From positions 1 through 43,730 of the forward strand of contig CAKTYE010000014.1 of assembly GCA_934631985.1 (NCBI GenBank): a stretch of 43,730 nucleotides of DNA, written 5' to 3'. Source of the DNA: an uncultured Clostridia bacterium (lineage in GTDB: Bacteria > Bacillota > Clostridia > Christensenellales > Aristaeellaceae). Below, piece by piece: positions 15,930 to 23,515 of this stretch; the stretch's first letter is position 1; the number at the start of each line of letters is the position of its first letter. The translations under genes and the position numbers were made by a program. Under the pieces are notes generated by a model, which saw only the letters and a list, made by a program, of their open reading frames with translations, had not been told where the DNA came from and did no database searches.

Positions 15930-17105
15930 GTGCCGAATATGATGGATTATCTGACCTGGCGGGGTGATCTGACGCTTCAGGCATCCCCCTGGTGTCTGGT
16001 GGACAGCCTTATCATGGCAAGCATGAGCTACAATCCCTTTCAGGATGTGGTCGCCGACAGCACGGGCATGTCCCTGCGGGAATGCGCACCGCTGCTGCAT
16101 CTGGATAAGCTGACGGGCAACCAGTATTTCCAGCAGTGGCGCGGGCTGCTGCTGGGCATGGCGGAGACGGAACGCTTCGGCGGCATGCGTATGCACGATT
16201 ATGTGAATGACATTGACACCGAGCGCTCCATCCAATTCTCTGCCATTACGACGGAGTTGTCCGACGGCACCACCTTTGTGGCGTATCGCGGCACGGACAG
16301 CACGCTGGTGGGCTGGCGGGAGGACTTCAACATGTCTTTCGAAACGCCTGTGCCTGCGCAGACGGCGGCGGTGGAATATCTTGTCCGCATTGCGGGGCAG
16401 AGCGACCGTCCCCTGCGCATTTCAGGCCACAGCAAGGGCGGCAATCTGGCGGCCTATGCCGCGGCTCATGCCCCGGAGGCGGTGCAGAAGCGCATTTTGA
16501 GCGTGTGCAGCTTTGACGGCCCCGGCCTGGATGAGAAGACCATGAACTCCGAGGGCTATGCGCGCATCCGCCCGGTGCTGTATTCAGTGCTGCCGCAAAG
16601 CTCCATTGTGGGGCTGCTGATGAATTACCATGCGGATTACATCGTTGTGCGCAGCACGGCGGTGAGCATTATGCAGCACGACGCTTTCACCTGGCAGCTT
16701 AACGGCCCGAATTTTGAGGAGCTTCAGCAGGTGGACGCAGGCAGCCACATCATGGACGAAACCGTTCATGCCTGGCTGCGGGAGGCCTCGCCCGAAAAGC
16801 GCAAGGTGTTTGTGGACGCCATGTTCGAGCTGCTGACTGCCAACAATGCGGAGACCACCTCAGAAATGTCCAGTGAGAAGTTCCACACGGCGCTGGCAAT
16901 GCTTCAGGCCTCCTGGGACATGGAGCCGGAGACCCGCAAGATGTTCAATCACCTGATCGGCGAGTTCCTGCGCCTGGGCGCGGGCAACGTGTGGGAGATG
17001 ATCTCCGCAAAGGTGCCGCGTCGGCGGTTGCGGGTGACGCTGGCGATGCCTGGCAGCGAAAAGAACGCCCCGGCAGCGGAAGACAAGCAGGAGGAAAAGG
17101 CGTAA
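15930..17105 (+). CDS. Mbeg1-like (DUF2974) alpha/beta-hydrolase
   Basis: The 391-residue protein matches the Mbeg1-like family of putative serine hydrolases related to class 3 lipases. It shows the family opening MMDYLTWRGDLTL, the strand FVAYRGTDSTLVGWREDFN, and the nucleophile elbow SGHSKGGN with Ser168. SFDGPGLDE follows, near the place of the acid residue. Substrate and location are unknown; there is no signal peptide. The start is a GTG at 15930, 8 bases after a perfect AAGGAGG (15915-15921); the ATG at 15939 is a less well spaced alternative. It follows the ketopantoate-reductase-like gene by 28 bases and ends at a terminator shared with metK. Confidence 0.82.
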   Translation: MPNMMDYLTWRGDLTLQASPWCLVDSLIMASMSYNPFQDVVADSTGMSLRECAPLLHLDKLTGNQYFQQWRGLLLGMAETERFGGMRMHDYVNDIDTERSIQFSAITTELSDGTTFVAYRGTDSTLVGWREDFNMSFETPVPAQTAAVEYLVRIAGQSDRPLRISGHSKGGNLAAYAAAHAPEAVQKRILSVCSFDGPGLDEKTMNSEGYARIRPVLYSVLPQSSIVGLLMNYHADYIVVRSTAVSIMQHDAFTWQLNGPNFEELQQVDAGSHIMDETVHAWLREASPEKRKVFVDAMFELLTANNAETTSEMSSEKFHTALAMLQASWDMEPETRKMFNHLIGEFLRLGAGNVWEMISAKVPRRRLRVTLAMPGSEKNAPAAEDKQEEKA

Positions 17106-17115
17106 AGGCCATGAA

Positions 17116-17151
17116 AAAAGGGGAGTGGTTCCTCCGAACCACTCCCCTTTT
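17116..17151. terminator. Bidirectional terminator between convergent genes
   Basis: A perfect 16-bp stem (arms at 17116-17131 and 17136-17151) with a 4-base loop has A-rich and T-rich flanks. It can serve both the hydrolase gene on the plus strand and metK on the minus strand. Confidence 0.88.
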
Positions 17152-17163
17152 CCTATACAGCTT

Positions 17164-18336
17164 TTATTTCACAGCTGCCTTCAGCGCATCCACATAGTCC
17201 AGATGCTCCCAGGGCAGGTCGATGTCCGTGCGGCCGAAGTGACCGTAGGAGGCCGTCTGACGATAGATGGGACGGCGCAGGTCAAAGCGCTCGATAATGG
17301 CGTTGGGACGCAGGTCAAACAGCTGCTCCACGATCTCCGCCAGACGCTCGTCAGATACCACGCCGGTACCCTTGGTATCCACCAGCAGGCTTACGGGATG
17401 GGCCACGCCGATGGCGTAGGCCAGCTGCAATTCGCACTGCTTCGCCAGACCCGCAGCCACAATGTTCTTGCAGACGTGACGGGCAGCGTAGGCCGCGCTG
17501 CGGTCCACCTTGGTCGGGTCCTTGCCGGAGAATGCGCCGCCGCCGTGGGGAGCATAGCCGCCGTAGGTGTCCACGATGATCTTGCGGCCCGTCAGGCCGG
17601 TATCGCCCGCAGGGCCGCCGATGACAAAGCGTCCCGTGGGGTTGACGAGGTACTTGGTCTCGGCCGCCAGCAGCTCCGCAGGGATTTCAGGACGAATGAC
17701 ATATTCGATCATGTCCTTTTCGATCTGCTCATGGGACACATCGGGATCATGCTGGGTGGAGATGACCACAGTATCCACCGCCACGGGCTTGCCGTCCTCG
17801 TAGCGGACGGTCACCTGGCTCTTGCCGTCGGGACGCAGATACTTCAGCGTCCCCTCCTTGCGGACTTGAGCCAAACGGCGGGTCAGCCGATGGGCCAGCG
17901 CGATGGGCATGGGCATATATTCGGGGGTCTCATCGCAGGCATAGCCGAACATCATGCCCTGGTCGCCTGCGCCGGTCTCCTTGCTGTCCGTGCCGGCACG
18001 GCTCTCCAGCGCATCGTCCACGCCCATGGCAATGTCGGGACTCTGCTCATGGATAGCGGTCAGCACTGCGCAGCTGTTGCCGTCAAAGCACATATCCGCG
18101 GAGTCATAGCCGATGTCCAGCACGACCTTGCGCACCACATCGGGGATGGAAACATAGCCCTTGGTGGTGATCTCACCCATGACGGTGACCACGCCGGTGG
18201 TGGCGAAGGTCTCGCAGGCCACGCGGGCAGTGGGGTCCTGCGCCAGGATCGCGTCCAGCACCGCGTCGGAGATCTGGTCGCACATTTTGTCGGGATGTCC
18301 CTCGGTGACGGATTCAGAGGTAAAAAGACGCTTCAT
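17164..18336 (-). CDS. metK: S-adenosylmethionine synthetase
   Basis: The 390-residue enzyme makes S-adenosylmethionine from methionine and ATP in the cytoplasm. It starts MKRLFTSESVTEGHPDK, with the ATP/metal-binding GHPDKMCDQ near residues 14-22. It carries the signature hexapeptide-like GAGDQGMMFGY and the phosphate-binding loop GGGAFSGKDPTKVDRSAAY. Length and all three blocks fit an active enzyme. The ATG at 18336 follows AAAGGAG by 11 bases; the frame stays open to 18429 but that part belongs to the leader. The leader holds a SAM-I riboswitch and terminator, so the gene should be switched off when its own product is plentiful. Confidence 0.97.
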   Translation of the reverse strand: MKRLFTSESVTEGHPDKMCDQISDAVLDAILAQDPTARVACETFATTGVVTVMGEITTKGYVSIPDVVRKVVLDIGYDSADMCFDGNSCAVLTAIHEQSPDIAMGVDDALESRAGTDSKETGAGDQGMMFGYACDETPEYMPMPIALAHRLTRRLAQVRKEGTLKYLRPDGKSQVTVRYEDGKPVAVDTVVISTQHDPDVSHEQIEKDMIEYVIRPEIPAELLAAETKYLVNPTGRFVIGGPAGDTGLTGRKIIVDTYGGYAPHGGGAFSGKDPTKVDRSAAYAARHVCKNIVAAGLAKQCELQLAYAIGVAHPVSLLVDTKGTGVVSDERLAEIVEQLFDLRPNAIIERFDLRRPIYRQTASYGHFGRTDIDLPWEHLDYVDALKAAVK

Positions 18337-18407
18337 TTGTTTTGCCGCTCCTTTCATAGCGCACGGAGGCAGGCACCTGCAAGCGCCGCCCCAGGAATAT
18401 GAGCCGC

Positions 18408-18442
18408 AAAAAAACCGCCTGAGATGCACACGTCTCAGACGG
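18408..18442 (-). terminator. Riboswitch expression-platform terminator of metK
   Basis: On the minus strand ccgtctgaga pairs with tctcaggcgg (one G-T pair, 8-base loop) and is followed by seven T. It lies between the SAM-I aptamer and the metK start, the standard place for SAM-controlled premature termination. Confidence 0.9.
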
Positions 18443-18463
18443 ACTCAATCATGAACGATTGTC

Positions 18464-18580
18464 CTTATCTGTCAGCGCTGACCGCATGCGGGTGTGTGCC
18501 GCGCTGTAGGATTTAGCACCAAGCGCACCGCGCCGGTTGCCGGGCTTCATCGGGCCTGTCCCTCCGCCACTCGTGATAAG
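18464..18580 (-). promoter_or_regulatory. SAM-I (S-box) riboswitch aptamer
   Basis: Read on the minus strand, the element begins CTTATCACGAGTGGCGGAGG and continues with GACAGGCCCGATGAAGCCC, GGCAACC, GGTGCTAAATCC and a closing GATAAG. These are the conserved parts of the S-box, including the P1 stem (CTTATC with GATAAG). SAM binding stabilises P1 and lets the following terminator form. It is placed directly before metK. Confidence 0.96.
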
Positions 18581-18603
18581 GCTGTTTATTTTTTGCAACA
18601 GCT

Positions 18604-18632
18604 ATCCTAGCATACTTAGGCTAGGATGTCAA
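18604..18632 (-). promoter_or_regulatory. metK promoter
   Basis: On the minus strand: TTGACA (18632-18627), a 17-bp spacer, and TAGGAT (18609-18604). The RNA would start about 30 bases before the riboswitch. Confidence 0.82.
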
Positions 18633-18670
18633 GAAAATTGTCAACGTTTCGCAACACTTTTCGTCGCTTC

Positions 18671-18699
18671 TTGACAGTCTCGGGCCTTCTCTATATAAT
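18671..18699 (+). promoter_or_regulatory. Consensus promoter of the HD-GYP gene
   Basis: TTGACA at 18671-18676, a 17-bp spacer, and TATAAT at 18694-18699, a full match to the housekeeping consensus. It is divergent from the metK promoter, with 38 bp between the two -35 boxes. Confidence 0.88.
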
Positions 18700-18777
18700 A
18701 ATAACGATTATTGTTGAACAGCGTGTATGTTTTCTGTGCTATGTGAAAACGTGCGGTATTGCAAGGAGCAAAAAATC

Positions 18778-20652
18778 TTGGCGGAACAGAAAACGGAAAT
18801 CCTGCCCTTTTTTGAGGAATATCTGGCGACGCTGAAGCGTGTGGATGAATTGGAGACATCCCTGCGCGTCCGCCGGGACTGGCAGACCTGGTGCAGCGCC
18901 CTGGAGGAACGCGCCACTTTCTTCCATGGAGAGTATCGCCGCATGTCTGCGCGTATCCACGAGGTGCTGGGAACTTTCACCGAGGAAAACCCCGAGCTGA
19001 CCGAGGCGGACTGGACGCAGCTGGTGGAGTCGATGCGCGTCTTTTATGCATCCGATGCCCATGACCTGGCGCTGGTGAATGAAACGGCGCAGGCCGTGCT
19101 GAAGCACTATACAAAGACGGACAATGTGGAAGCCATTGTGCAGGCATATTTGTGCCTGGCCTATGCCAATTTGGAATATTCCCGCATCGTGCAGAGCGGC
19201 TATGCGGAAAAGTCAGTGTATTATTATCGAAAGGTGGCGGACAAGTGGCCCAATTACGGGCACATTGAAAGCACCGCCGTCCATCAGGCCATTGTTGTTT
19301 CCTTGATCAACCTGAGCATGACCACCGTATGCCTGAACAACAACTCAGTGGAGGACGGCTATCACTACTGGGAATGCATGTGCAAGCTGCAGGCCTCCCC
19401 GGATTTTGTGCGCCTGCGGGAGCAGGAGCCGAACATCGCCCAGCTGCTGGACATTTATGTGGATCGCTATCGCAGCGATGCGTTTGCCGTTGCCATGACC
19501 AACCGGCAGCCCTTTGACCCGGCCCTTTATCAAAAGCTGATGCAGATGACCGAGGAGGTCTACGCCGCCCAGGAGACCCCGGAGGAGTGGACCGTTGGGC
19601 TGTTCAACGCGCTCATCAGCGAATGTGACTTTGCTCACGAACGGCATGAAATGACCGCCGACGCCTGCTGGCGCAAGATCCATGACTTTTATTACGCCAC
19701 CCGCGATCAGGTGCCGGACAGTCAGGTGGATGTGATCTCCTATTATCAGACCTGCCTGCTGTCGCTGGTGGGGTATCTGAATGAAAGCTCCATGCCGCTG
19801 GAGGAAAAGCGCCGCTATTTCCACGGCTATCAGCAGGACATTCGCCGCTTCATTGCCGAGTATGACAAATGCAGCTCCGATGAATACACGCTGAATTCTT
19901 CCCTGACCGAGCTGGCCTTCGACCCGGATATGTACAAGCTGTTTTCCAGCCGAGAGGAGAAGATCGACTTCATTTTCCGGCTGATCATCGTACGGCACTG
20001 CACCACCTTCCTGCATTCACTGATGGTGTCCGCCTTTGCCGAGCTGATCCTGGGCGGCATCATTGGTTACGCCCCGGAGCTGCTGATCGGCTATCACGAC
20101 CTGAAGGATACGGCACAGGTGCGCGCCGCCAAGGAGCAGCTGATGCAGTTTATCCGTGAAGCCGCCATGATGCACGATGTGGGCAAGAACGCCATGCTGA
20201 CCATCATTGAGACGCAGTACCGTCCCCTGACGGACACGGAGTTCAGCATCATTCGCGAACATCCGACCAAGGGTGCGGAGTTCCTCTCCATCGACCCTGA
20301 TCTGGCAACGTACAAGGACATTACCCACGGGCATCACAAGTTCTACAACGGCAAGGGCGGCTATCCTGCGGACTTTGACAACACGGCCTCGCCTGAACGC
20401 ATCATGATCGACATCATCACGTTAAGCGACTGCATGGACGCCGCAACGGACTGCTATGGGCGCAGCTATCATCAGGCCAAGACCGTGGATCAGGTGCTTG
20501 AGGAGTTCCGTGCGGACGCAGGGGTACGCTACAATCCCGATATTGTGGCGCTGATCCTTCAGCACGACGACCTGCGCACCCGCATGCGGGAGATCGCCGG
20601 GTCACGCCGCCTGAAGGTCTATTACGATATCTACAAGAAATATTTTATGTGA
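18778..20652 (+). CDS. HD-GYP domain protein with helical N-terminal region
   Basis: The 624-residue protein ends in an HD-GYP-type phosphohydrolase domain. HDVGK holds His466 and Asp467, followed by EHPTKGAEFL, then HGHHKFYNGKGGYP near residues 517-530. HD-GYP domains cleave cyclic di-GMP or related signals; the motifs are complete enough to expect metal binding. The first 440 or so residues are mostly helical, TPR-like in parts, and have no recognised sensor domain or membrane helix. A TTG at 18778 was chosen as start because AAGGAG (18763-18768) lies 9 bases before it; the ATG at 18727 is in frame but has no ribosome binding site and sits just 28 bases from the -10 box. The gene is monocistronic. 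Confidence 0.83.
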   Translation: MAEQKTEILPFFEEYLATLKRVDELETSLRVRRDWQTWCSALEERATFFHGEYRRMSARIHEVLGTFTEENPELTEADWTQLVESMRVFYASDAHDLALVNETAQAVLKHYTKTDNVEAIVQAYLCLAYANLEYSRIVQSGYAEKSVYYYRKVADKWPNYGHIESTAVHQAIVVSLINLSMTTVCLNNNSVEDGYHYWECMCKLQASPDFVRLREQEPNIAQLLDIYVDRYRSDAFAVAMTNRQPFDPALYQKLMQMTEEVYAAQETPEEWTVGLFNALISECDFAHERHEMTADACWRKIHDFYYATRDQVPDSQVDVISYYQTCLLSLVGYLNESSMPLEEKRRYFHGYQQDIRRFIAEYDKCSSDEYTLNSSLTELAFDPDMYKLFSSREEKIDFIFRLIIVRHCTTFLHSLMVSAFAELILGGIIGYAPELLIGYHDLKDTAQVRAAKEQLMQFIREAAMMHDVGKNAMLTIIETQYRPLTDTEFSIIREHPTKGAEFLSIDPDLATYKDITHGHHKFYNGKGGYPADFDNTASPERIMIDIITLSDCMDAATDCYGRSYHQAKTVDQVLEEFRADAGVRYNPDIVALILQHDDLRTRMREIAGSRRLKVYYDIYKKYFM

Positions 20653-20657
20653 GATGC

Positions 20658-20709
20658 AAGCAGCAGGCTTCCCAGCCCGGCAAGGGGACAGGAAAGCCTG
20701 CTGCTTTGC
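20658..20709. terminator. Bidirectional terminator
   Basis: A perfect 13-bp stem (aagcagcaggctt with aagcctgctgctt) encloses a 23-base loop between the convergent HD-GYP and CHAP-domain genes. T-rich sequence follows only weakly. Confidence 0.65.
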
Positions 20710-20720
20710 TTATGCGCTTC

Positions 20721-21443
20721 TTATTCCCAGCTCATCAGAAAGGCGTTGATATACCAGTTATCCGCATGGAGCTTGTAGCTGGTGTAGACATTGGCCTCCA
20801 GCGTGCGTTCCTCCTCGGGGATTTTGCTCATGTTGCTGCCGATGGCAGCCTCCTTGCTGTCATAGTCATAGATGTACATCTTTACGCGGTTGGAAACGTT
20901 GCCCTCGATGGTGGTCAGACGGTACACGCCGTCGCCGCGATCCTCCACGCTGTACACCAGCCCCACATGGATGGTCTTGTTGGCGCTTTTGCGCACGGCA
21001 TAGACCACGGGATAGCCGGGGCGGGGGATATTCGTGGTGCGGCCCAGCTTTTGATAGCCCTTCAGCAGCTTGCCCACGCTGGCTTCTTTTACATGGTAGA
21101 CCCCGGAGACCGTCTCCGGCACATTCTGAAGCTCATCCATGGGAACGCCTGCCTCCAGCATGCACCAGGTTACAAAGCCGCCGCACCAGCCGAACTGGCA
21201 GCCCTTGCCGCAGCGCCACCAGGTGTATTTGTTGCTTTTGCTCAGGCGTTTGCCAGCCAGCGTTTCCCACTCGTTATGGGCGATGTCCAGTACCTGCTGA
21301 ATTTGCTCGGGGATTTCCTCGGCAGTCTCACTTTGCACGGTTGCCGCGGGCGTGACTGCCGTATCCGCCGCTTCTGCCAAAGCCATCAAAGGGAAAAGCA
21401 TCATTGCCAGGCACAGGGCCAGCAGACGCTGAAAAAATCGCAT
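20721..21443 (-). CDS. Exported CHAP-domain cell wall hydrolase
   Basis: The 240-residue protein has a signal peptide (MRFFQRLLALCLAMMLF...ALA). A short Thr/Ala/Glu-rich spacer is followed by a CHAP-type domain of the NlpC/P60 superfamily. The Cys nucleophile region reads FGWCGGFVTWCMLEAGVP, the His region IHVGLVY, and the domain ends with TIEGNVSN, the usual TxEGN box. Such enzymes cut peptide or amide bonds in peptidoglycan. The length suits a single-domain hydrolase. The ATG at 21443 follows AAGGAGG by 7-8 bases; the longer frame to 21497 runs into the promoter. It is divergent from dnaA. Confidence 0.82.
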   Translation of the reverse strand: MRFFQRLLALCLAMMLFPLMALAEAADTAVTPAATVQSETAEEIPEQIQQVLDIAHNEWETLAGKRLSKSNKYTWWRCGKGCQFGWCGGFVTWCMLEAGVPMDELQNVPETVSGVYHVKEASVGKLLKGYQKLGRTTNIPRPGYPVVYAVRKSANKTIHVGLVYSVEDRGDGVYRLTTIEGNVSNRVKMYIYDYDSKEAAIGSNMSKIPEEERTLEANVYTSYKLHADNWYINAFLMSWE

Positions 21444-21468
21444 GGGAAAACCCTCCTTTTCTGCGATG

Positions 21469-21497
21469 ATTGTAGCACGTTTCCCGGGATACAGCAA
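21469..21497 (-). promoter_or_regulatory. Promoter of the CHAP-domain gene
   Basis: On the minus strand: TTGCTG (21497-21492), a 17-bp spacer, and TACAAT (21474-21469). Confidence 0.7.
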
Positions 21498-21532
21498 GTC
21501 TTGTGGCGGAAAAGATGTTCACCACAAGGGAT

Positions 21533-21664
21533 TGTGGAAAAAGTTATCAACAGGCAAAAAAGGACATTTCTTTCGGTTAACCCCTTGATATTTCAAGGTT
21601 TTCGTGTTATGATGACACAGAGTGAAAATCCTGATACAGGTTTTCCACAAGGCGGTTTTCCACA
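21533..21664. promoter_or_regulatory. DnaA-box-like cluster before dnaA (candidate oriC or autoregulatory region)
   Basis: Four near-consensus sites lie within 132 bp: TTTTCCACA on the minus strand at 21533-21541, TTATCAACA at 21544-21552, and TTTTCCACA on the plus strand at 21641-21649 and 21656-21664. The palindrome ccacaa-N4-ttgtgg overlaps the first. The sites flank the dnaA promoter, as is common for autoregulation or an origin. An AT-rich unwinding region is not obvious. Confidence 0.65.
21585..21613 (+). promoter_or_regulatory. dnaA promoter
   Basis: TTGATA at 21585-21590, a 17-bp spacer, and TATGAT at 21608-21613. The leader to the start codon is about 155 bases and contains two DnaA-box-like sites. 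Confidence 0.7.
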
Positions 21665-21774
21665 GCGTGCGGCGCAAAACGCAGCCGCGGCGCTTTTTTC
21701 GCCCCCTTTCCCATGGTGGAAGGGGGATAAATTTTCCGGTGAGACGGCGTTTTTGAAAGCGGAGGATGAAGAGC

Positions 21775-23103
21775 ATGGACATGAGCGAGCTTTGGGAAAA
21801 AGCATGTATGCTGCTCAAGGGGGAAATGAACGAGATTTCCTATAACACCTGGATCCAGTCGTCCCTGAAGCCGCTGGCTTTGGAGGGGGACACCATGGTG
21901 CTGTGTACCTCGGCAGAGTACATGAAGTCCATGATCGCCAGCCGCTATGCCACGCTGATCACCAATGCGCTGAGCGAGGTCGCGGGCAAGCCTGTTCAGG
22001 TGGAAATCCTCACCCGTGCCGAGGCCGACAAGCGTCAGTCCAAGGCCGAGCCGGAGTCTCCAGCAGGTTTCTCCTCCATGTCGCTGAACCCGAAGTATAC
22101 CTTCGACACCTTCGTGGTGGGCAACGGCAACCGCTTTGCGCATGCCGCGTCGCTGGCAGTGGCGGAGTCCCCGGCGGAGGCGTATAACCCGCTGTTCATC
22201 TATGGCGGCGTGGGTCTGGGCAAGACCCACCTGATGCATGCCATCGGTCACTATGTGCAGCAGCAGTATCCGCAGATGCGCCTGATGTACATCACCAGCG
22301 AAAACTTCACCAACGAGCTGATTACGGCCATTCAGCAGAACCGCAATGTGGAATTCCGCAACCGCTTCCGCAATGTGGACATTTTGATGGTGGACGATAT
22401 TCAGTTTATCGCGGGCCGCGATTCCACCCAGGAGGAGTTCTTCCATACCTTCAACGCGCTGCACACGGCGGGCAAGCAGATCATCATGACCAGTGATAAG
22501 CCGCCGAAGGACATTGCGCGGCTGGAGGAGCGGCTGTGCAGTCGCTTTGAGTGGGGCCTGATCGCGGACATTCAAAAGCCCGATATTGAGACCCGTATCG
22601 CTATTCTGCGCAAGAAGGCCACCAGCGAAAATATTCAGGTGGGCGACGATGTGCTGGAGCTGATTGCCGGACGCATTGAAAGCAACATCCGTGAGCTGGA
22701 GGGCAGCCTGACCCGCCTGGTCGCGTTCTCCACACTGCATAAGCGGCCTATTGACATTGCGCTGTGCGAGGAAGCCTTGAAAGAGGTCTTCGAGCAGAAG
22801 GCCCCCCGCCGGGTGGATGAAAACGTGGTCATGAGCGCCGTCAGCGAATACTACGGTGTAACCAATGAGGACCTGAAAAGCTCCCGCCGCAACCGTGAGA
22901 TCACGGTTCCCCGCCAGGTCGCCATGTATCTGACCCGGGAAATGACCGGGCTGAGCCTGCCCAGCATTGGACGTGCCTTTGGCGGGCGTGACCACTCCAC
23001 GGTGCTGTATGCCTGCAACACGGTAGAAAAGAATATCAAGACCACTCCCAGCATGGCAGCGCTGGTAGAGGATATTCGTAAGCTGATTCGGGATGGGAAG
23101 TAA
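21775..23103 (+). CDS. dnaA: Chromosomal replication initiator protein DnaA
   Basis: The 442-residue AAA+ protein binds DnaA boxes and opens the replication origin. The N-terminal domain I (MSELWEKACMLLKGEMNE, TWIQ) is followed by a short linker. The ATPase domain has Walker A GGVGLGKT at 144-151, Walker B ILMVDDIQFIAG, and the C-terminal HTH domain carries the DnaA signature GRAFGGRDHSTVLYA. All parts are complete. The ATG at 21775 lies 9 bases after GGAGG (21761-21765); the ATG at 21766 touches that site, and the one at 21781 is a possible alternative. Unusually, dnaN does not follow: the gene ends at a terminator and the next gene runs towards it on the other strand. Confidence 0.98.
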   Translation: MDMSELWEKACMLLKGEMNEISYNTWIQSSLKPLALEGDTMVLCTSAEYMKSMIASRYATLITNALSEVAGKPVQVEILTRAEADKRQSKAEPESPAGFSSMSLNPKYTFDTFVVGNGNRFAHAASLAVAESPAEAYNPLFIYGGVGLGKTHLMHAIGHYVQQQYPQMRLMYITSENFTNELITAIQQNRNVEFRNRFRNVDILMVDDIQFIAGRDSTQEEFFHTFNALHTAGKQIIMTSDKPPKDIARLEERLCSRFEWGLIADIQKPDIETRIAILRKKATSENIQVGDDVLELIAGRIESNIRELEGSLTRLVAFSTLHKRPIDIALCEEALKEVFEQKAPRRVDENVVMSAVSEYYGVTNEDLKSSRRNREITVPRQVAMYLTREMTGLSLPSIGRAFGGRDHSTVLYACNTVEKNIKTTPSMAALVEDIRKLIRDGK

Positions 23104-23126
23104 AAGGGAATAAGACGAATTTGGAA

Positions 23127-23160
23127 CAGCTCGCGGCGGTTTGCGGCGGGCTGGTTTTTT
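23127..23160 (+). terminator. dnaA terminator
   Basis: The stem cagctcgc/gcgggctg (8 pairs, one G-T) with an 11-base loop is followed by GTTTTTT at 23154-23160. Confidence 0.75.
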
Positions 23161-23515
23161 ATGTGGGCGTACTATAAACTGTTGGTTGCCGCAGCGGGGG
23201 AGTTTATCCTCCTGCCGCCCACGAGGGCGGCTTGCCTCCTTCTGCGGAAGGAGGAAAGGGGGCTGTAGAGATATGGCTTCGCGTTTTCATGCGACATAAT
23301 AAGATGCGCTTTGTAATGTCAGAAACACATTATAGCCAAAGGTGTGACCAGCCCACCAAAACGCCGCCCGGACGCTCTGTCAGCGTCCGGGCGGCGCGAT
23401 TATCATCCAAATAGTTTGCCCGAAGGCAGCCAACTCATTTTCCCCCGCTGGTCTTCGGGAGGGAGTGCGAGGGAGGGGCTTCTGGCACAGAAGCCACCTC
23501 CCTCGCATCACCTAC
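23161..23515. repeat. Gene-free stretch with palindromes, including repeat copy 3 and MATE-gene hairpins
   Basis: No credible gene is present. At 23234-23254 lies the palindrome of the dispersed repeat family (gcctccttctgcggaagg core). At 23362-23396 is a perfect 14-bp stem with a 7-base loop, followed on the minus strand by TTTT; it is a likely terminator for the MATE gene. At 23466-23507 a long stem (17 bases against 18, one unpaired) lies right after the MATE stop codon but lacks a T run. Confidence 0.65.
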
